A stretch of DNA of 64,000 nucleotides, taken from Tricholoma matsutake (Eukaryota; Basidiomycota; Agaricomycetes; Agaricales; Tricholomataceae). Where the stretch lies: assembly GCA_026075535.2 (NCBI GenBank), contig AP026545.1, positions 1,240,001-1,304,000 of the forward strand, written 5' to 3'. Below the pieces are notes generated by a model. It saw nothing but the letters and a program-made list of their open reading frames with translations. It did no database searches and was not told where the DNA came from. This document shows positions 21,272 through 33,289 of the stretch, piece by piece (the first letter of the stretch is position 1; each line of letters starts with the position of its first letter). A program made the translations under genes and the position numbers.

Positions 21272-24200
21272 TAGTGCTTGAAAGTCCACTCCTTGAGGGA
21301 GGACTGGAACCAGAACCAGTTCTTACATTTTAAATATTTTACGAAAACCAGACCGGACCCTACAGGACTGGTCTGTAGTGTTTTAAGGTCCGGTTTGGTC
21401 CAGTTGTTGTACCACAACCAATTTAAACTGGTCTTACAGAAGACTGGTCAAGACTGGTCAAGACCAGTTGGGTACCAGGTCTCAACCAGTCTGTCAGTAG
21501 TTTACAGGTAATTTACAGGTAATTTAATTAAGTATATTAGATAAAATCAATGCATTTACACCCTGCGAGCAGGTGCTCACAGCGGCATAGGTAGGAGATG
21601 AAAGAGAAAACAAAAGAAAAAGATAATGAAAAAAAAGCCCCACCATCTCGCATTTGTAGCGAGGGTGAGGCATGCTGTTGTCCTGTCCCCACGGTTTGTC
21701 ATCCCAGTCATTCCCTGCCATTCGTCATCCCCACAGTTTGTCATCCCCACAGTTTGTCATGCCCATGGTTAGTCATTCCTCACGGTTTGTCATGCCATTC
21801 ATCGTTGTTCCTGTCATTTGTCATCACCCATTGTTCATTGTCCCTGTCCTGCATTGTGCCTTCATTGTCGTTCATGTTGTTGTTTCCCAGCCCCATCATC
21901 AGCACCTCCGTCTCCCCCTACAAGCAGTGGCTCACAGGCGGGGTGGTGGTGCTGTGTGATGTGGCACCCATCTTGGTCCAGGAATAAGACCCATTGCCAC
22001 CCTGTGAGCAGAGGCTCACAGCGGCAGTGTAGGGCAGGTGGTGGCTCGCAGGGGCGATGGAGGGGAGGTGATGTTGTCATTGTTATCAAACCTAAAACAG
22101 AAATGAAGTTGGTTAGTAAGAAAAAAAGAAATCAATGATAAGGAACATACCTGGGGCCCAAACAATGCTAGTCGTCGATTGGGCACTCTACATTCATTCA
22201 TTTGTGGTCGCAAAGTTCTGAGCTAGGTGGTGTCACCCCCATTGGTGTCATCCCCATTGATAGTGCTGTGACGTGATGTTGGCCGTGGCTAGAACACAAC
22301 CCATTGCCACCCTGCGAGCAGAGGCTCGCAGGTGCAGTGTAGGGCATAGCGTTGTTGGTGATGAGCAGTATCCATAGCAAAGACAAGAACCTAAAAAGAA
22401 TAAGAAACAGTTAGTAAGTAGAAGTAGTAAAGAGAAAAAAAACACCCTATGGCCCAAACCACAGACTAGTGTCATTTGGGCCACTTGCTCTGTGTTTGTT
22501 TGTTTGTTCATTTGTGGGCTTGTGGTCTTGGGATGGGTGTGGAAAGAACTGAAGTGATTGTGGTGTCATGGGAATAGTCTAAACAGTGGTGCCACTTTTT
22601 CTTTGGCAGTGCAAGCATGACCAAATGGTCTGTGCGCAGCCACAGGTATATAAACGCTCATGAAACAAGTATTTATTCCCCCGGGCTTGTTCAATTGCCC
22701 ATTGCGAAGTAGGTTAAACATAGTTACATAGTGACAATAGTACTTATATTAGTTCTTTTACTTTTAATGTATGTACTATTAGTTATGAAGTATTATATGG
22801 GTAGAAGACTGGTTGCAACTGATTGCAACCAGTTTTCTAATGGTTTTTCAATATTTTTAAAATGAGGCAACTGGCAACTCAACTGGGTTCAAAACAGAGC
22901 AACCACAACTGACGGTCCGGTTGCAATCGGTTGGGTTGGGTTCAGTTTCGGTCATTTTTTCGGTCCAGTCAACTGGACCTTTAAACACTACCAGTCTGTG
23001 TCGGTTCATATCAATTCAAAAACCAGTCCAGACTGGTTTTTGACTGGACCAGCAGTCCAACCAACATTGTACTAACTACTGGTAGACTAATTTGTAGTAT
23101 AGTTATAAAATTAGGATGAATAATGAAAAAATGAAACAAAAGAAGTCCACCATGCGAGCAGTGGGTCGTGAGGCTGAGCATAGGAGCTGGGGACAGCTCA
23201 TTAGTACAAAATGAATGAACATGGCCCCCTCCATCTCACGTTTCAACAAGGGAGGGGGAGTGCTGGTCAGGGTGTGCCAGTGTTGCATTGTCCATTGTCA
23301 TTGGCTGTGGCATTGGTGTTGGCATCTTCCATTGTCATTGGCATTGGCATTGTTGTTGTCATTGGTGTTGGTGTTGTCCATTGTTGTGGGCATGGACATC
23401 TTCCATTGTCACTGGCATTGTCCGTTGGCATCAGTGCTGGCATTGTTGTTGGCATCGCCCCTGCTCTTCATTCACCATTGTCATCACCATCCCCACCTGC
23501 AACCCACCTCACAAGCAGGGGCTCATGAGGCTGGAGGTGCTTGGTCATTGGTCATCATTAGCTGTTTCAAGGGGTGCTGGGTTGTTGGTCATCGTTAGCT
23601 TTTCAAGGGTGGGTGGGGTTGTTAGTGACATGGCAGCACTGGAGTGACATGGCATGCACCTGGCATTCATTGTCTCCACCTGTTGTTTGTTGTCCTGTCT
23701 GATTTGGTGCCCTTGTCACACCTGAAATCCACCCACAAGCAGGTGCTTGTGTGGCTGGAGACAAGTGCATCATTATTACAAAGTTAAAACCTAAAAAAAT
23801 ACAAAAGATTAGTTAAAAAGAAAAAGATAATTACCTGAGGCCCCAGTTGTGTGTGACTCAGAGGAACCCAGTTCTGTGCAAGGAAGTCGTTGTGGAGGGA
23901 AGTGAGACTGTGAGAACTTAGTAAACAATGCCAGAAAAGTGGCACCACTTGCATTTGGCACTTGCATTTGAAACCCGCAAACAACAGCAAATGGTCCATG
24001 CACTCCCTGGGGTATTTAAACTGCTCACTTTCCACCTGTTCCTGCTTGGGTGTCCCCCACGTAGTTAATCTTTTGTTATGTTTATATTTTTAATAGTTAT
24101 AATATATATCTATTTGTACAAAATGGGAGGACCATAAATTTGGTCCTCAACTTGTTTGAACCAGTCTATAGTGGTTCTAGTGAGAGTATAGGATATGCAG

Positions 24201-24322
24201 GACCATGGACCGAACCACCTTTTTAAGGTGTAAAACTGGGACTGATAGTCCTGTAGGACCCATTCTGGTTCAGTCTGGTCTTGGTCTTTTTTTGGTTCAA
24301 TGAACCAGACCTTCAAGCACTA
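21272..24322 (-). mobile_element. hAT-like TIR element with hairpin-intron modules (E6)
   Basis: The ends TAGTGCTTGAAAGTCC and the inverted TAGTGCTTGAAGGTCTGG lie next to an exact 8-bp duplication AGTGGGAT (21264-21271, 24323-24330). Eight-bp duplications and a YARNG terminus fit the hAT superfamily. Subterminal ACCAGTC-type units fill both ends. Within the unit, a nested relative and a 23100-23840 segment carry intron-like modules on the minus strand (for example 23791-23834) and GAGC-GCTC palindromes (about 23510 and 23740). No transposase is seen, so the element would depend on another source. Confidence 0.8.
21376..22990 (-). mobile_element. nested hAT-like element of the same family
   Basis: The TIRs TAGTGTTTTAAGGTCCGG and (inverted) TAGTGTTTAAAGGTCCAG are flanked by CTGGTCTG and CCAGTCTG, a possible 8-bp duplication with two mismatches. 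The interior has minus-strand intron-like modules (22092-22150 and about 22391-22445) next to GGCCCAA hairpins, and GCGAGC-GCTCGC palindromes near 21570, 22010 and 22320. Confidence 0.72.
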
Positions 24323-24330
24323 AGTGGGAT

Positions 24331-24627
24331 CCAATTGTTGAACTTGGTGATGAGGTGGGGCATTGGAAGGGATAGTGAATGGGAGTGGAATGGGGTGCAT
24401 GCCGAGAAATTGCTCATGCGGTCCCAAACTAAGGTGTGGCAGTGCTTCATTGTGTTGTTGATTAACATGAGTTTGTGTAATGCTTTCCAAGGGTGACATG
24501 CCTTTGAGGGGTGCAAATGGAGCCCCCAGATCATCAATATGGAATCCTCCAATGGGTGAGCTTGGAGTAGGGACTGTGGACTCATCAGTTGTGCATATCA
24601 TCAAATCATCAACTCTCGCACCTGAGC
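24331..24627 (+). pseudogene. fragment of a hypothetical gene between two hAT-like elements
   Basis: A frame reads VMRWGIGRDSEWEWNGVHAEKLLMRSQTKVWQCF and LINMSLCNAFQG, then stops. It may join the 21180-21263 flank if the 21272 element is removed. I associate it loosely with mushroom hypothetical proteins of unknown role. Confidence 0.35.
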
Positions 24628-24635
24628 CTGAGGCC

Positions 24636-27600
24636 TAGTGTTTAAAGGTCCAGTCCATAGGACCAAAAAAAGACCATTAACCAAACCTAACCAGACAGAT
24701 ATTAAATGGACCAGCGGTTATGGTGATAGGTTGTCTCCTCGGCTCAAAGGCCGATTCACCGTTTTGACCACATTCTAATCACATTGGATAACTCGCACGA
24801 GGTCCCAGAAGCAGTGCGACCACTCCCGACCAAGTCTACCAAGCGCGATATCACGTCGAACGTGATCAAACATCATCAAACATCGTCAAACATCATTGCA
24901 AACATCGTCAAACACGATCAAACATCATTGAGCAGCGGGAGCATCATATTGAATGCAATCGAACATCGTCAAGCATTGTATCGAACATGATTGAACATCG
25001 TTGAGCATCGAACGTGGTCGAACATCATCGAGGATTGTATCGAATGCGATTGAACATTGTCGAGCATCATGAACATCATCGAGCATCGTCGAGCATCACG
25101 AACATCATCGAGCATCATCGAGCAGTGCGAGCATCATATCGAACGTGATTGAACATCATCGAGGATCGTATCGAACGTGATCAACATCGTCGAGCATTGT
25201 ATTGAACACGATCGAACATCGTCGAGCATCGTCGAGCATCGAATGCAGTCAAACATCGTCGAGCATCGCAAACATCATTGAGCATTGTCACGCATCGCGA
25301 GCATTGTCACGCATTGCGAGCATCATCATGCATCATGAGCATCGTATTGAACGCGATCGAACAACATCGAACCTCGAAAAACATCATTGGACACAGTATT
25401 TCTTGTTTGAATGATCTTCGGATGCATGCTGGACACATGGGACACTATATTGCGGATATTGAACACATTTCGACCTTGCAGATATTGAACACATTTCGAC
25501 CACATGTGCACACATACAATCCGCTCGAAGCAGTTTCCAATCTTTTATTCAATTTATAACAAGGACAGTCCGGTTTTAGCTATTCTTTCTTATTATTTCT
25601 TCATCATGTGTTATATTCACCCCTTCTAGGCTCGCTTTATTGTTCTATTATACATATATTGTCTTTTGCCTCGAGTTTTCCACATGTTCTCTAGCCTTTT
25701 TAGGTACTTTCTTATTTTATATAAAAAGAGGTACTAGATACAAAGAAAAACAAGAAAGTCATCGTCTTCCTCCCAGATCACAGTGATTTGAGAGTACAGT
25801 TTAGTCTTATTCAGTCTGAAGTTTGGTGTTTTACGCTAAACTTCCTCAAAATTCCTCAAAATTCCTTGCATTACGCTATTTTCGCTCTCGCTTCCCTCAA
25901 TTAGCCTTTTTGTCACTTCTACTACTCGTCTAGTCCCCCGATCTTGCGTCCGAACATATCTGCGCACTCGAAATTCCTCGAAACCTCTTCGAAAAATATT
26001 GCGACATCTCGAAAAGCATCATGACATCTCGAAAATCATCGCAAAGTCTCGAAAATCATTGCAACACCTCGAAAATCATCGCAACCCCTCGAAAATCATC
26101 GCAAAGTCTCGAAACACATTCTTTTAGCCTTGAACTGCTTCGACAAGCAGTTGTTTTATGACTATTTGATGGTCGGTCTGACAGGTGACTTCTAGAGGGC
26201 CTCGCAACCTTCCTCTGACTCATGTTATACCATCTAAAGCCATTTTGTGGGTTTTGTTTGAGTTTCTGGGTTGAGTAGGATTGTATGTGTGCACATGTGG
26301 TCGAAATGTGTTCAATATCCGCAATATAGTGTCCCATGTGTCCAGCATGCATCCGAAGATCATTCGAACAAGAAATACTGTGTCCGACGATGTTTTTCGA
26401 GGTTTGATGTTGTTTGATCGCATTTGATACGATGCTCGCGATGCTTGACGATGCTCAATGATGTTCGTGATGCTCGACGATGTTCGACCGCATTCGATGC
26501 TCGACAATGCTCGACGATGTTTGATCGTGTTCGATACGATTCTCGACGATGTTGATCACATTCAATATGATGCTCAACGATGTTGATCACATTCGATACG
26601 ATCCTCGACGATGTTCGATTGCGTTCGATATGATGCTCGCACTGCTCGACGATGCTCGATGATGTTCACAATGCTCAACGATGTTCAATCGTGTTTGATA
26701 TGATCCTCAACGATGTTCGACCACGTTTGATGCTCGACGATGCTCGATGATGTTCAATCGCGTTCGATATGATGCTTGACAATGTTCGATTGCATTCGAT
26801 ATGATGCTTGCGCTGCTCGATGATGTTTGATCATGTTCGATGATGTTCGCAATGATGTTCGACGATGTTTGATGATGTTTGATGATGTTCGACGATGCTC
26901 AATCGCGTTCGACGCAATATTGCACTTGGTAGACTTGGTCGGGAGTGGTCGCACTGCTTCTGGGACCTCATGCGAGTTATCCGATGTGATTAGAATGTGG
27001 TCAAAACGGTGAATCGGCCTTTGAGCCGAGGAGACAACCTATCAACGGTTAAGGGCTGGTCTTTAGCAGTTAAGGTTAAGGTCTTTCAAATTTGAACAAA
27101 TCATTAACTGCAAAAAGACCGGTTTCAATTCGTTAAGACTGGTTATTAATTACATAAGCTATCTCATATAATTGCCCTGCTTATTACCTTGAATTCGGCC
27201 CTTGTTCATGCAAAATGGTCAAGAACTGAGAAAGATATGACCAAATACATTTTGATACCATTATATTTTTGTGATCAGCATAACATTGATTGTACTGATA
27301 TGTTGTGCTACAAAATGTGGGGTACAGTTAGACATCACCCATGACATCAAAATACCACACATAAACATCTGTACACTTTATATTTTATTCATTTAACAGC
27401 CCTGACAAGTCATAACTACATACCACAAACTGCAACCACAAACTGCAAACTAATACACTGCACTTTTGTTTTGGCCAAATCTCAGTTAAATCTTGATGGA
27501 ATCTCTTAAAAGTTGGATCAAACGCCGGGGAATTACAATGTCTATTTTTTTGCTTAACGGTTAAGTGTTTAGGGTAACATTTGTTGAGATACATATAGGT

Positions 27601-27794
27601 TGTATAGTACAACAAATTTCATGACAAAAAACTGGTCTTAACCAGTCTTTTTTCGGTCCATTAACCCAAAAAGACTGGTCTTAGTCGGTCTGGTTAGGTC
27701 CTCCCAATATCTGGGTTGGTCCTAGACTGGTTACAGTTATGGCCTACCCATTGTAGGGTCAAAAAATCGAACCTAACCTAACCTTAAAACACTA
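24636..27794. mobile_element. hAT-like TIR element carrying an LTR palindrome (E7)
   Basis: The ends TAGTGTTTAAAGGTCCAG and the inverted TAGTGTTTTAAGG lie next to an exact 8-bp duplication CTGAGGCC (24628-24635, 27795-27802). Subterminal ACCAGTC/GGTCTT units occur at both ends. Without the inserted LTR structure the element would be about 0.84 kb. No transposase is encoded. Confidence 0.82.
24724..27044. mobile_element. palindromic pair of 1.3-kb-family LTRs nested in E7
   Basis: 24724-26277 is an LTR of the family at 35241-36531, starting TGATAGGTTGTC and lacking only its last few bases. It is followed by an inverted partial copy (26278-27044) ending in CCTATCA. The arms of about 770-800 bp face each other across about 750 bp. 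The outer flanks ATGG and ACGG resemble a 4-bp duplication with one mismatch. Much of each arm is a degenerate GAACATCGTCGAGCATC array, rich in TCGA. Confidence 0.8.
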
Positions 27795-27902
27795 CTGAGG
27801 CCATTCTCAGCATGAAATTCAGACCATGAATTGGTGGTATCTTCACACCGTCAAAATTTGATGTAGATCAATTATGTTGTGGTGTATGACCAGCTTCTTT
27901 CT

Positions 27903-28081
27903 TCTGGTCCATTACAGCCCTTCTGGAAACCAATGAGAATCACACTTTTTTTTTCTTTTTTTTTCACACGTGAAAGTAGTCAATTTCCTTTTTGAGAACT
28001 GGCTCTTTGAATGTGTCCAGCTCGGCATTGATGTGTGTGTCCGTTCTACCATGGCTTCCACACCTGATGATCCTGGTCACG
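27903..28081. repeat. segment shared with the 5' flank of the Tc1/mariner gene
   Basis: 27903-27998 (CCAATGAGAATCACA, a T-run, then GAAAGTAGTCAATTTCC) matches the reverse complement of 37890-37980 upstream of the Tc1-like gene. It is probably a fragment of the same transposon family. Confidence 0.6.
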
Positions 28082-28083
28082 TA

Positions 28084-28450
28084 GTGTTGCCACTGGCTCA
28101 GCCGAGGTTTTTCAATAAAATGGATATAGCATGCCAGATAAATCTGCTAAATTCACCAGAATATTTGAGCCTATGGACGGGCCCATAAGCCGAGGGGTCG
28201 CCTGCCAACATTAGTTGAACTGATCGATCATCCCTGAGTTATTTAATAAACAAAATTCAGCTTGATGGCTCACCTTCAAATCAAAGCTGAGTGAATATGT
28301 CAAGAAGGGATGATTCGATAAGCTAATGCTGGCGGAAGACTCGGCTTATGGCCCCATCCATATGCTCAAATATTTCGGTGAATTTAGAGAATATATCTGG
28401 TATGCTATGTCCATTTTATTAAAAAACCTCGGCTGAGCCAGTGGCAACAC
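28084..28450. mobile_element. Tc1/mariner-type MITE with about 130-bp TIRs
   Basis: Both ends start GTGTTGCCACTGGCTCAGCC and the arms match over about 130 bp. TA flanks each side (28082-28083, 28451-28452). The 367-bp unit has no ORF of its own. GTGTTGCCACTG also occurs upstream of the Tc1-like transposase gene (about 38021-38032, inverted), so that family may be the source of transposase. Confidence 0.88.
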
Positions 28451-28452
28451 TA

Positions 28453-29990
28453 TGGACCAGGACCTGGTGTTATATCTGAAGATGAACCTGAAATAGTGCA
28501 GACTGCCAATGAAACTGTCAATGCAATGATTCAAGACACTATTGCTGAGGTTCCATCAGGTCAGCTATGCCTACTCAAGATATCTGCATGTAACACATGA
28601 TTTCATTGTACAGCTGTAAAGTGGTTTGTTAGCGATCCTGAGCTACTAGTGAAGAAACTTAGGCAAAACAGGCCAGGGAATGAGCAGCAAAAGAGAAAGC
28701 AGGCAACACATCAGAAAAGAGGAAGAGGAAGGACAGTGATGTTGATGTGAATGTAGAGGATGAAGAGTCAGCTCCGAAGCCACCCAAAAAGTGCGTGAAG
28801 AAACACAAGGCCAGCATTGACACTGATAATGAGGATGATGACAAACCACTGTTCACAATCTTGGCATATATCTATGTTCTCTGCCAGAATCTTCCCACTG
28901 CTACATCTAAAACCCATGGAAAGAAACCTAGCAATGAATATATTCAGCGTGGACCTCTTCAATTTCAAAGCACTGACTCTTACAATGACTTTCTTCAATC
29001 TGTTGCTATGACACTTCCATGTCCAGGTCCGGAACATATCGCTGCCTCAAAGATTACTTGGAAACCACAGAAGCCTATGAAAGCAGAGGCGCTATTGCTG
29101 GGTGGTGCTCTTGGGCTTTCTATCATGATTGATGAACTTGCTGGCAAGGCTTTGTGTGTTATCACCCTCACCATGCCGCCTCCTGCAAAGCTGGTTGACA
29201 AGATTCCAGTACATATATTTACTTAGATATTGGAATGTCAATTCATTCACTGACTTTTCAAGGTAGTTCTGGGATACTGGCAAAATTTCAACCTCACAGG
29301 TTGGCACAGAATTCCCATATGATGAGTTATAACTCCAGTCAATGACTGACTCTATTGCTCAGCAACGTGTGAGTTTGACACCATTTGGATACAATCAACC
29401 TGGATGCAATCTAACAGGCTGCCAACAGGTAACATTTGACAAAGCAGTTGGTCCCAAGCACTTTGAGCTTGAAGAAAAGTACCCTGAGGATAATGATCCC
29501 TTGTTTCCTGGACAGTGCATCTACACCAACAGCAAAACCAGGTTCCAGTTTGAGTTGAATACTGGAAGAATTACAGTATGGGCCTCCCACCTTGTAAGTA
29601 CTTGTTTCTGTTTCTGTTTCGGAATAATGCACATATACCCAGGCTTGTGGGACTGCGACCCTTGACAAGCCACCTGCTACCCCTCTTTTCAATTTCTCTC
29701 AACACATCAAGACCAGACCTACTCCCTCTCCACCCACTGTTGTACCAGCCTCTGTTCTGCCTCCTATTGCTCCAGTTGCCCCTGTTCCTCACACCTCAAT
29801 TGCACCTATGCCCTCAATCACTGAATTGCTCTTGCTTCAGCTTTTTCAGAACCAACAAATGGCTGCACATGCCTCACTTCTTGCAACACCTCATCAGCAC
29901 GCACTACTTGCAGTTCCAGCCTCTGTCTCTGCTCCACCTCTTGCTTCTCTCCCTCCTTTTCCAACAAGGCACTGACATGTGTCTCTGGAC
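28453..29990 (+). pseudogene. agaricomycete hypothetical gene, 5' part, split by element E2
   Basis: Exons with short introns (for example 29594-29642, GTAAGT to CCCAG) encode an acidic/basic N-terminus (EDEESAPKPPKKCVKKHKAS), a conserved block (PSNEYIQRGPLQFQSTDSY, LPCPGPEHI, then SKITWKPQKP), a second block (TDSIAQQRVSLTPFGYNQ, KHFELEEKYPEDNDPLFP, then RITVWASHL) and a Pro/Ala-rich linker. I associate this pattern with a mushroom family of unknown function. Frame breaks near 28700 and 29330 and a TGA at about 29968 suggest decay. It continues at 33542 beyond E2. Confidence 0.6.
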
Positions 29991-30049
29991 CTGTAATTTA
30001 CCCTCCCCCACCTATTCCGGTCGGAGTCCAGTTATTCCAGTTATTCCGG

Positions 30050-31240
30050 TGATGATACTCAACCTGGGAAAACCACCTAAACTGCTGATGAGGCAATCAA
30101 TGATATTTCCAATGAGTCAGAGGAAGGTTGTGAGTTGTTCTGAATGTTTGTGGCCCAACCAATGGAAAGATGACCAGTTGGTACTAGTCGTGAAGGTAGT
30201 GCTATGAGAGACAAAGGCATTTGGCATGGTCTGACCAAGTATCAATCGAGGGCAATCGATGAGATCAACGGTGAATGAGTTTATCGTTGATGGTCAATAT
30301 GTGAATTCTGGGGACCTTTTGATAGGTTGATGGTATATGAAGGGTGCGGCAAACGGCTATAAAGTGTTGCAGAGGGTTGCTAGAACTAATGACGAGAGGA
30401 TTGAGGGAGGATTGAGGACGCGACTATCGCAGAGGTTTCTTGTCGATCGAGAAAACCCGCAGAGACTTAGATTGTTTTTAGAAAGTTGATTGGATGCTTA
30501 GAACTGTATACAAGACGATATGTGAAGACAATTTCTCTTTTTTTCCCAGTAGATACTACAGAGTTTTATATGTTTTAAAGAAACTTCCTAAAATGGAATG
30601 AGAAACATGTGTAGAACATGAGGCAAAAGATATGAGTTAAGGCACAAGGCCATAAAGGAGACTGGAATCTGAACAAGAAAGATATATATATCATATGATG
30701 AAAGAGTAATAAAGGGAAAGAACTAAAAGAGACTGTCCTTTGTGTATAAACTGCGCTAAGTCTTGCAATAATGTGTCCAGCGGGTTCTGTGCACAATAGG
30801 GACTTGGAATGAGGCTGACCTATGAATCAACAGGTTTGAGCACGAGTTGGAATACGTCCCAGTGCATGGTCTTCCACCATTTAGATAACAAAGGTGGCAC
30901 CCGATGTTGCTCATAGTTTCTCGATATCGATCAATGATGCTCGACGATGGTCGACGATGGTCGATGATGGTCAATCGTGGTTGCGGCTGTTCAAAGTTGA
31001 TTGGGGATGTTTGATGGTGGTGTAGGGGAATCTTAGGGACTTTCGGGGTAGTCCTAAGGTTGTGCGATGTGGGCTCTTGATACGATCGATGTTGCTGGTG
31101 ATGTTTCGACGTGGTCGATATGATATTGCGATCGATAGACTGGGTTGCGCTGCATCTGGGACGTCGTAGGAGTTAGCCGATGTGATTAGAATGATGCTAA
31201 AGTGGTGAATCGGTCCTTGAACCAAGGAGACGACCTATCA
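30050..31240 (-). mobile_element. solo LTR nested in E2
   Basis: The unit starts TGATGATACTCAACC and ends GACCTATCA, i.e. TG...CA ends in minus orientation, flanked by an exact CCGG duplication (30046-30049, 31241-31244). It shares both termini and the GACGATGGTCGA array with the 1.3-kb LTR family but is diverged inside. No internal domain remains. Confidence 0.82.
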
Positions 31241-31452
31241 CCGGTTGGAGTCCAGTTATTCCGGTCAGAGTCTGGTTATTCCGGTCAGAGTCCAGTTATT
31301 CCAATTGGAGTCCAGTTATTCCGGTCGGAGCCAGTTATTCTGGTTATTCCGACCAGATTCTGGTTACTCCAGATGCTCAACTTAGAGTGTATACCCTAAT
31401 GGATAGTCAAATTTCATGTCTTAAGTTGTCAAAGTGCCTACAAAATATATTT

Positions 31453-31543
31453 GTGCAGAGTAAGGATTGAATTCAAGACATCTTGATTAGAGTGATCACA
31501 TGACAAACCAAACATGTGTGCTTAACCAGTTGAGCCACAGGAG
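31453..31543 (-). repeat. outward tRNA-like module of E2 (left)
   Basis: On the minus strand: A box TGGCTCAACTGG and B box GAATTCAATCC. Near-identical to E1 9695-9785. Confidence 0.72.
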
Positions 31544-31626
31544 AATTATTAGATAGTAATATAATGTTTATTCATGACACTCTAATTTTTTTCAGAGTAG
31601 TGAAAGATCAAATTTTTTTAATTAAC

Positions 31627-31895
31627 CACATCCCTCACATTGAATCTGAGGGAGTGGGGATGATTGTGATTACATAGATAAACAAAAAATCCTCCCTCTC
31701 ACAAGATGCGAGAGGGAGTTTTATTTATATGCATAAAAAGCTAACCCCTCATGCTGAATGCAAGGGGGGAGGTAAAAACATGAAGAAAAAAATCCCTCCA
31801 CCATACAAAACGGGGGAGGGGGGGCACAATACTAATAAATAATTAAAAGTACAAAAAAAATCCCTCCCCACACAAAGTGTGGGGGAGGGGGAGGG
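31627..31895 (-). repeat. tandem G/C-stem hairpins of E2
   Basis: Inverted copy of the array in E1: stems such as CCCTCACATTG/CTGAGGGA and CCCTCTCACAAGATGCGAGAGGG, plus CCCCACACAAAGTGTGGGG, separated by A/T-rich spacers with A runs (T runs on the minus strand). Confidence 0.65.
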
Positions 31896-32454
31896 GACAC
31901 AGCCCCACTGTTGTCTGTCCTTCCACCCACGATCCACCCCATGAGCAGTTGCTCGTGAGGCTGGGGGTAGGTGGCTTGTCATTGTTGTCATTCCACCCAC
32001 AATCCACCCCACGAGCAGTTGCTCGTGAGGCTGGGGGTGGGTGGTGTGTCATTGTCATCTCCTGTCCCTGCGCCTGGGTGTCATTCCACCCACAATCCAC
32101 CCCACAAGCAGTTGCTCGTGAGGCTGGGGGTGGGTGGCTTGTCATTGTTCGTTGCTGTTGTCCCCTGTCTGGATTTCTGTTTTTTTCTTTTTTTGTTTTT
32201 TTTGGGGGGGGGGGGGTTTGGGCGTGTCAGTGCGACATGGCACGAGTACAGAGGTTGGTGGGTGCTTACTAGGCAGGTACCCCCCTTCTGGGGTCTCCTG
32301 GCATCCCTCTGCACCCTCCTAGCCTGTGTCAACAGCCTCACATCCCATTTGAATGGGGAGGAGGGGATCAGGTGGGTGTGGGCATGGGTTGCGCATTTTT
32401 CGTCATGGCAGGTCGTCCCCAGTAGTATACAACCTAAAAAGCAATAAATTACCA

Positions 32455-32945
32455 TTAGTTGATTTATAAAAACAAAAAGAAATAAGAAAAAACTTATCTA
32501 TGGCCCAAACAACGTTGCCATCATTTCGGCCCTTGTTCCGTCCAGTCGGCTCGCATTTTTCGTTGTGGCAGGTTGTCCCCAGTAGTATACAACCTAAAAA
32601 GCAATAAATTACAATTAGTTCATTGATAAAAAGAAAAAGAAAAAAGAAAAAAAAACTTATTTATGGCCCATCTGGCAGTAGAGTAGAACCTATAAAACAA
32701 AAGAAACAAGTTAGTTAGTTTATAAAAACAAAAAGCAAACAAAAAAAAACTTACTTAGGGCCCAAACAACATGATCTGCATCGTTTGGGCCTGTGTTCTG
32801 TCCAATCACATCGTTTGGGCCCATGTTATGTCTGGCAGTCGAGTAGAACCTATAAAACAAATGAAACAAGTTAGTTAGTATGAAAAAACAAGAAGCAAAC
32901 AAAAAAAAACATACTTAGGCCCCAAATGACGCAATCTGCATTGTT
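32455..32945 (-). other. four hairpin-intron modules in tandem in E2
   Basis: On the minus strand four intron-like T-rich stretches with (A/G)TAAGT starts and TTTTAG-type ends follow GGCCCAA segments (near 32500, 32660, 32760 and 32917). The best hairpin is GGGCCCAAAC...CATCGTTTGGGCC (32759-32790). Units repeat with a period of roughly 120-160 bp, so this is a local tandem amplification of the module. Confidence 0.55.
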
Positions 32946-33220
32946 TGGGCCTGCGTTCCGTCCAGTTGGCTTGTTTGAAGGTGGTGGTGATGGTGGCATT
33001 GGGCGTGGGAACAGTGGTGGTGGGTGCACATGCAGTGGTGGTGGTAGAGTGGAGAGGAGGAGGAGGAGGCATTGGCAACAGTGGTGGTGGTGGTTGTGAG
33101 CTGGCAGTCACGTGTCACGTGTCTTGCATATGCATACTTATTAATTATTCTGTTAATGGCTGTGATTAACTAGGTACCTTGGTTGGGTAATAAAAGTATT
33201 AAATGTATGCCCAAGAATAA

Positions 33221-33289
33221 TTGCTTGGTAGCTCAGTGGTTAAGTGTGCTGTTATGTGTGCAGACCCAAGGTCGAGTGTTCGATTCTTG
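33221..33289 (+). repeat. outward tRNA-like module of E2 (right)
   Basis: A box TAGCTCAGTGG and B box TGTTCGATTC, the same module as E1 7538-7603 in opposite orientation. It is followed by ATTCCGG units up to the right TIR. Confidence 0.75.

Noticed and set aside
24850..25380. CRISPR array
   Set aside because: GAACATCGTCGAGC units are short, variable and contiguous without unique spacers, and lie inside an LTR of a eukaryotic element.
27760..27790. Telomeric repeat (CCTAACCTAACC)
   Set aside because: Only two to three units occur, at the end of a hAT-like element with an exact 8-bp duplication; no longer array is present.
31453..33289. Independent SINE insertions inside E2
   Set aside because: Both modules occupy the same positions and orientations in E1, E3, E4 and E5, so they are parts of the element; no separate duplications flank them.
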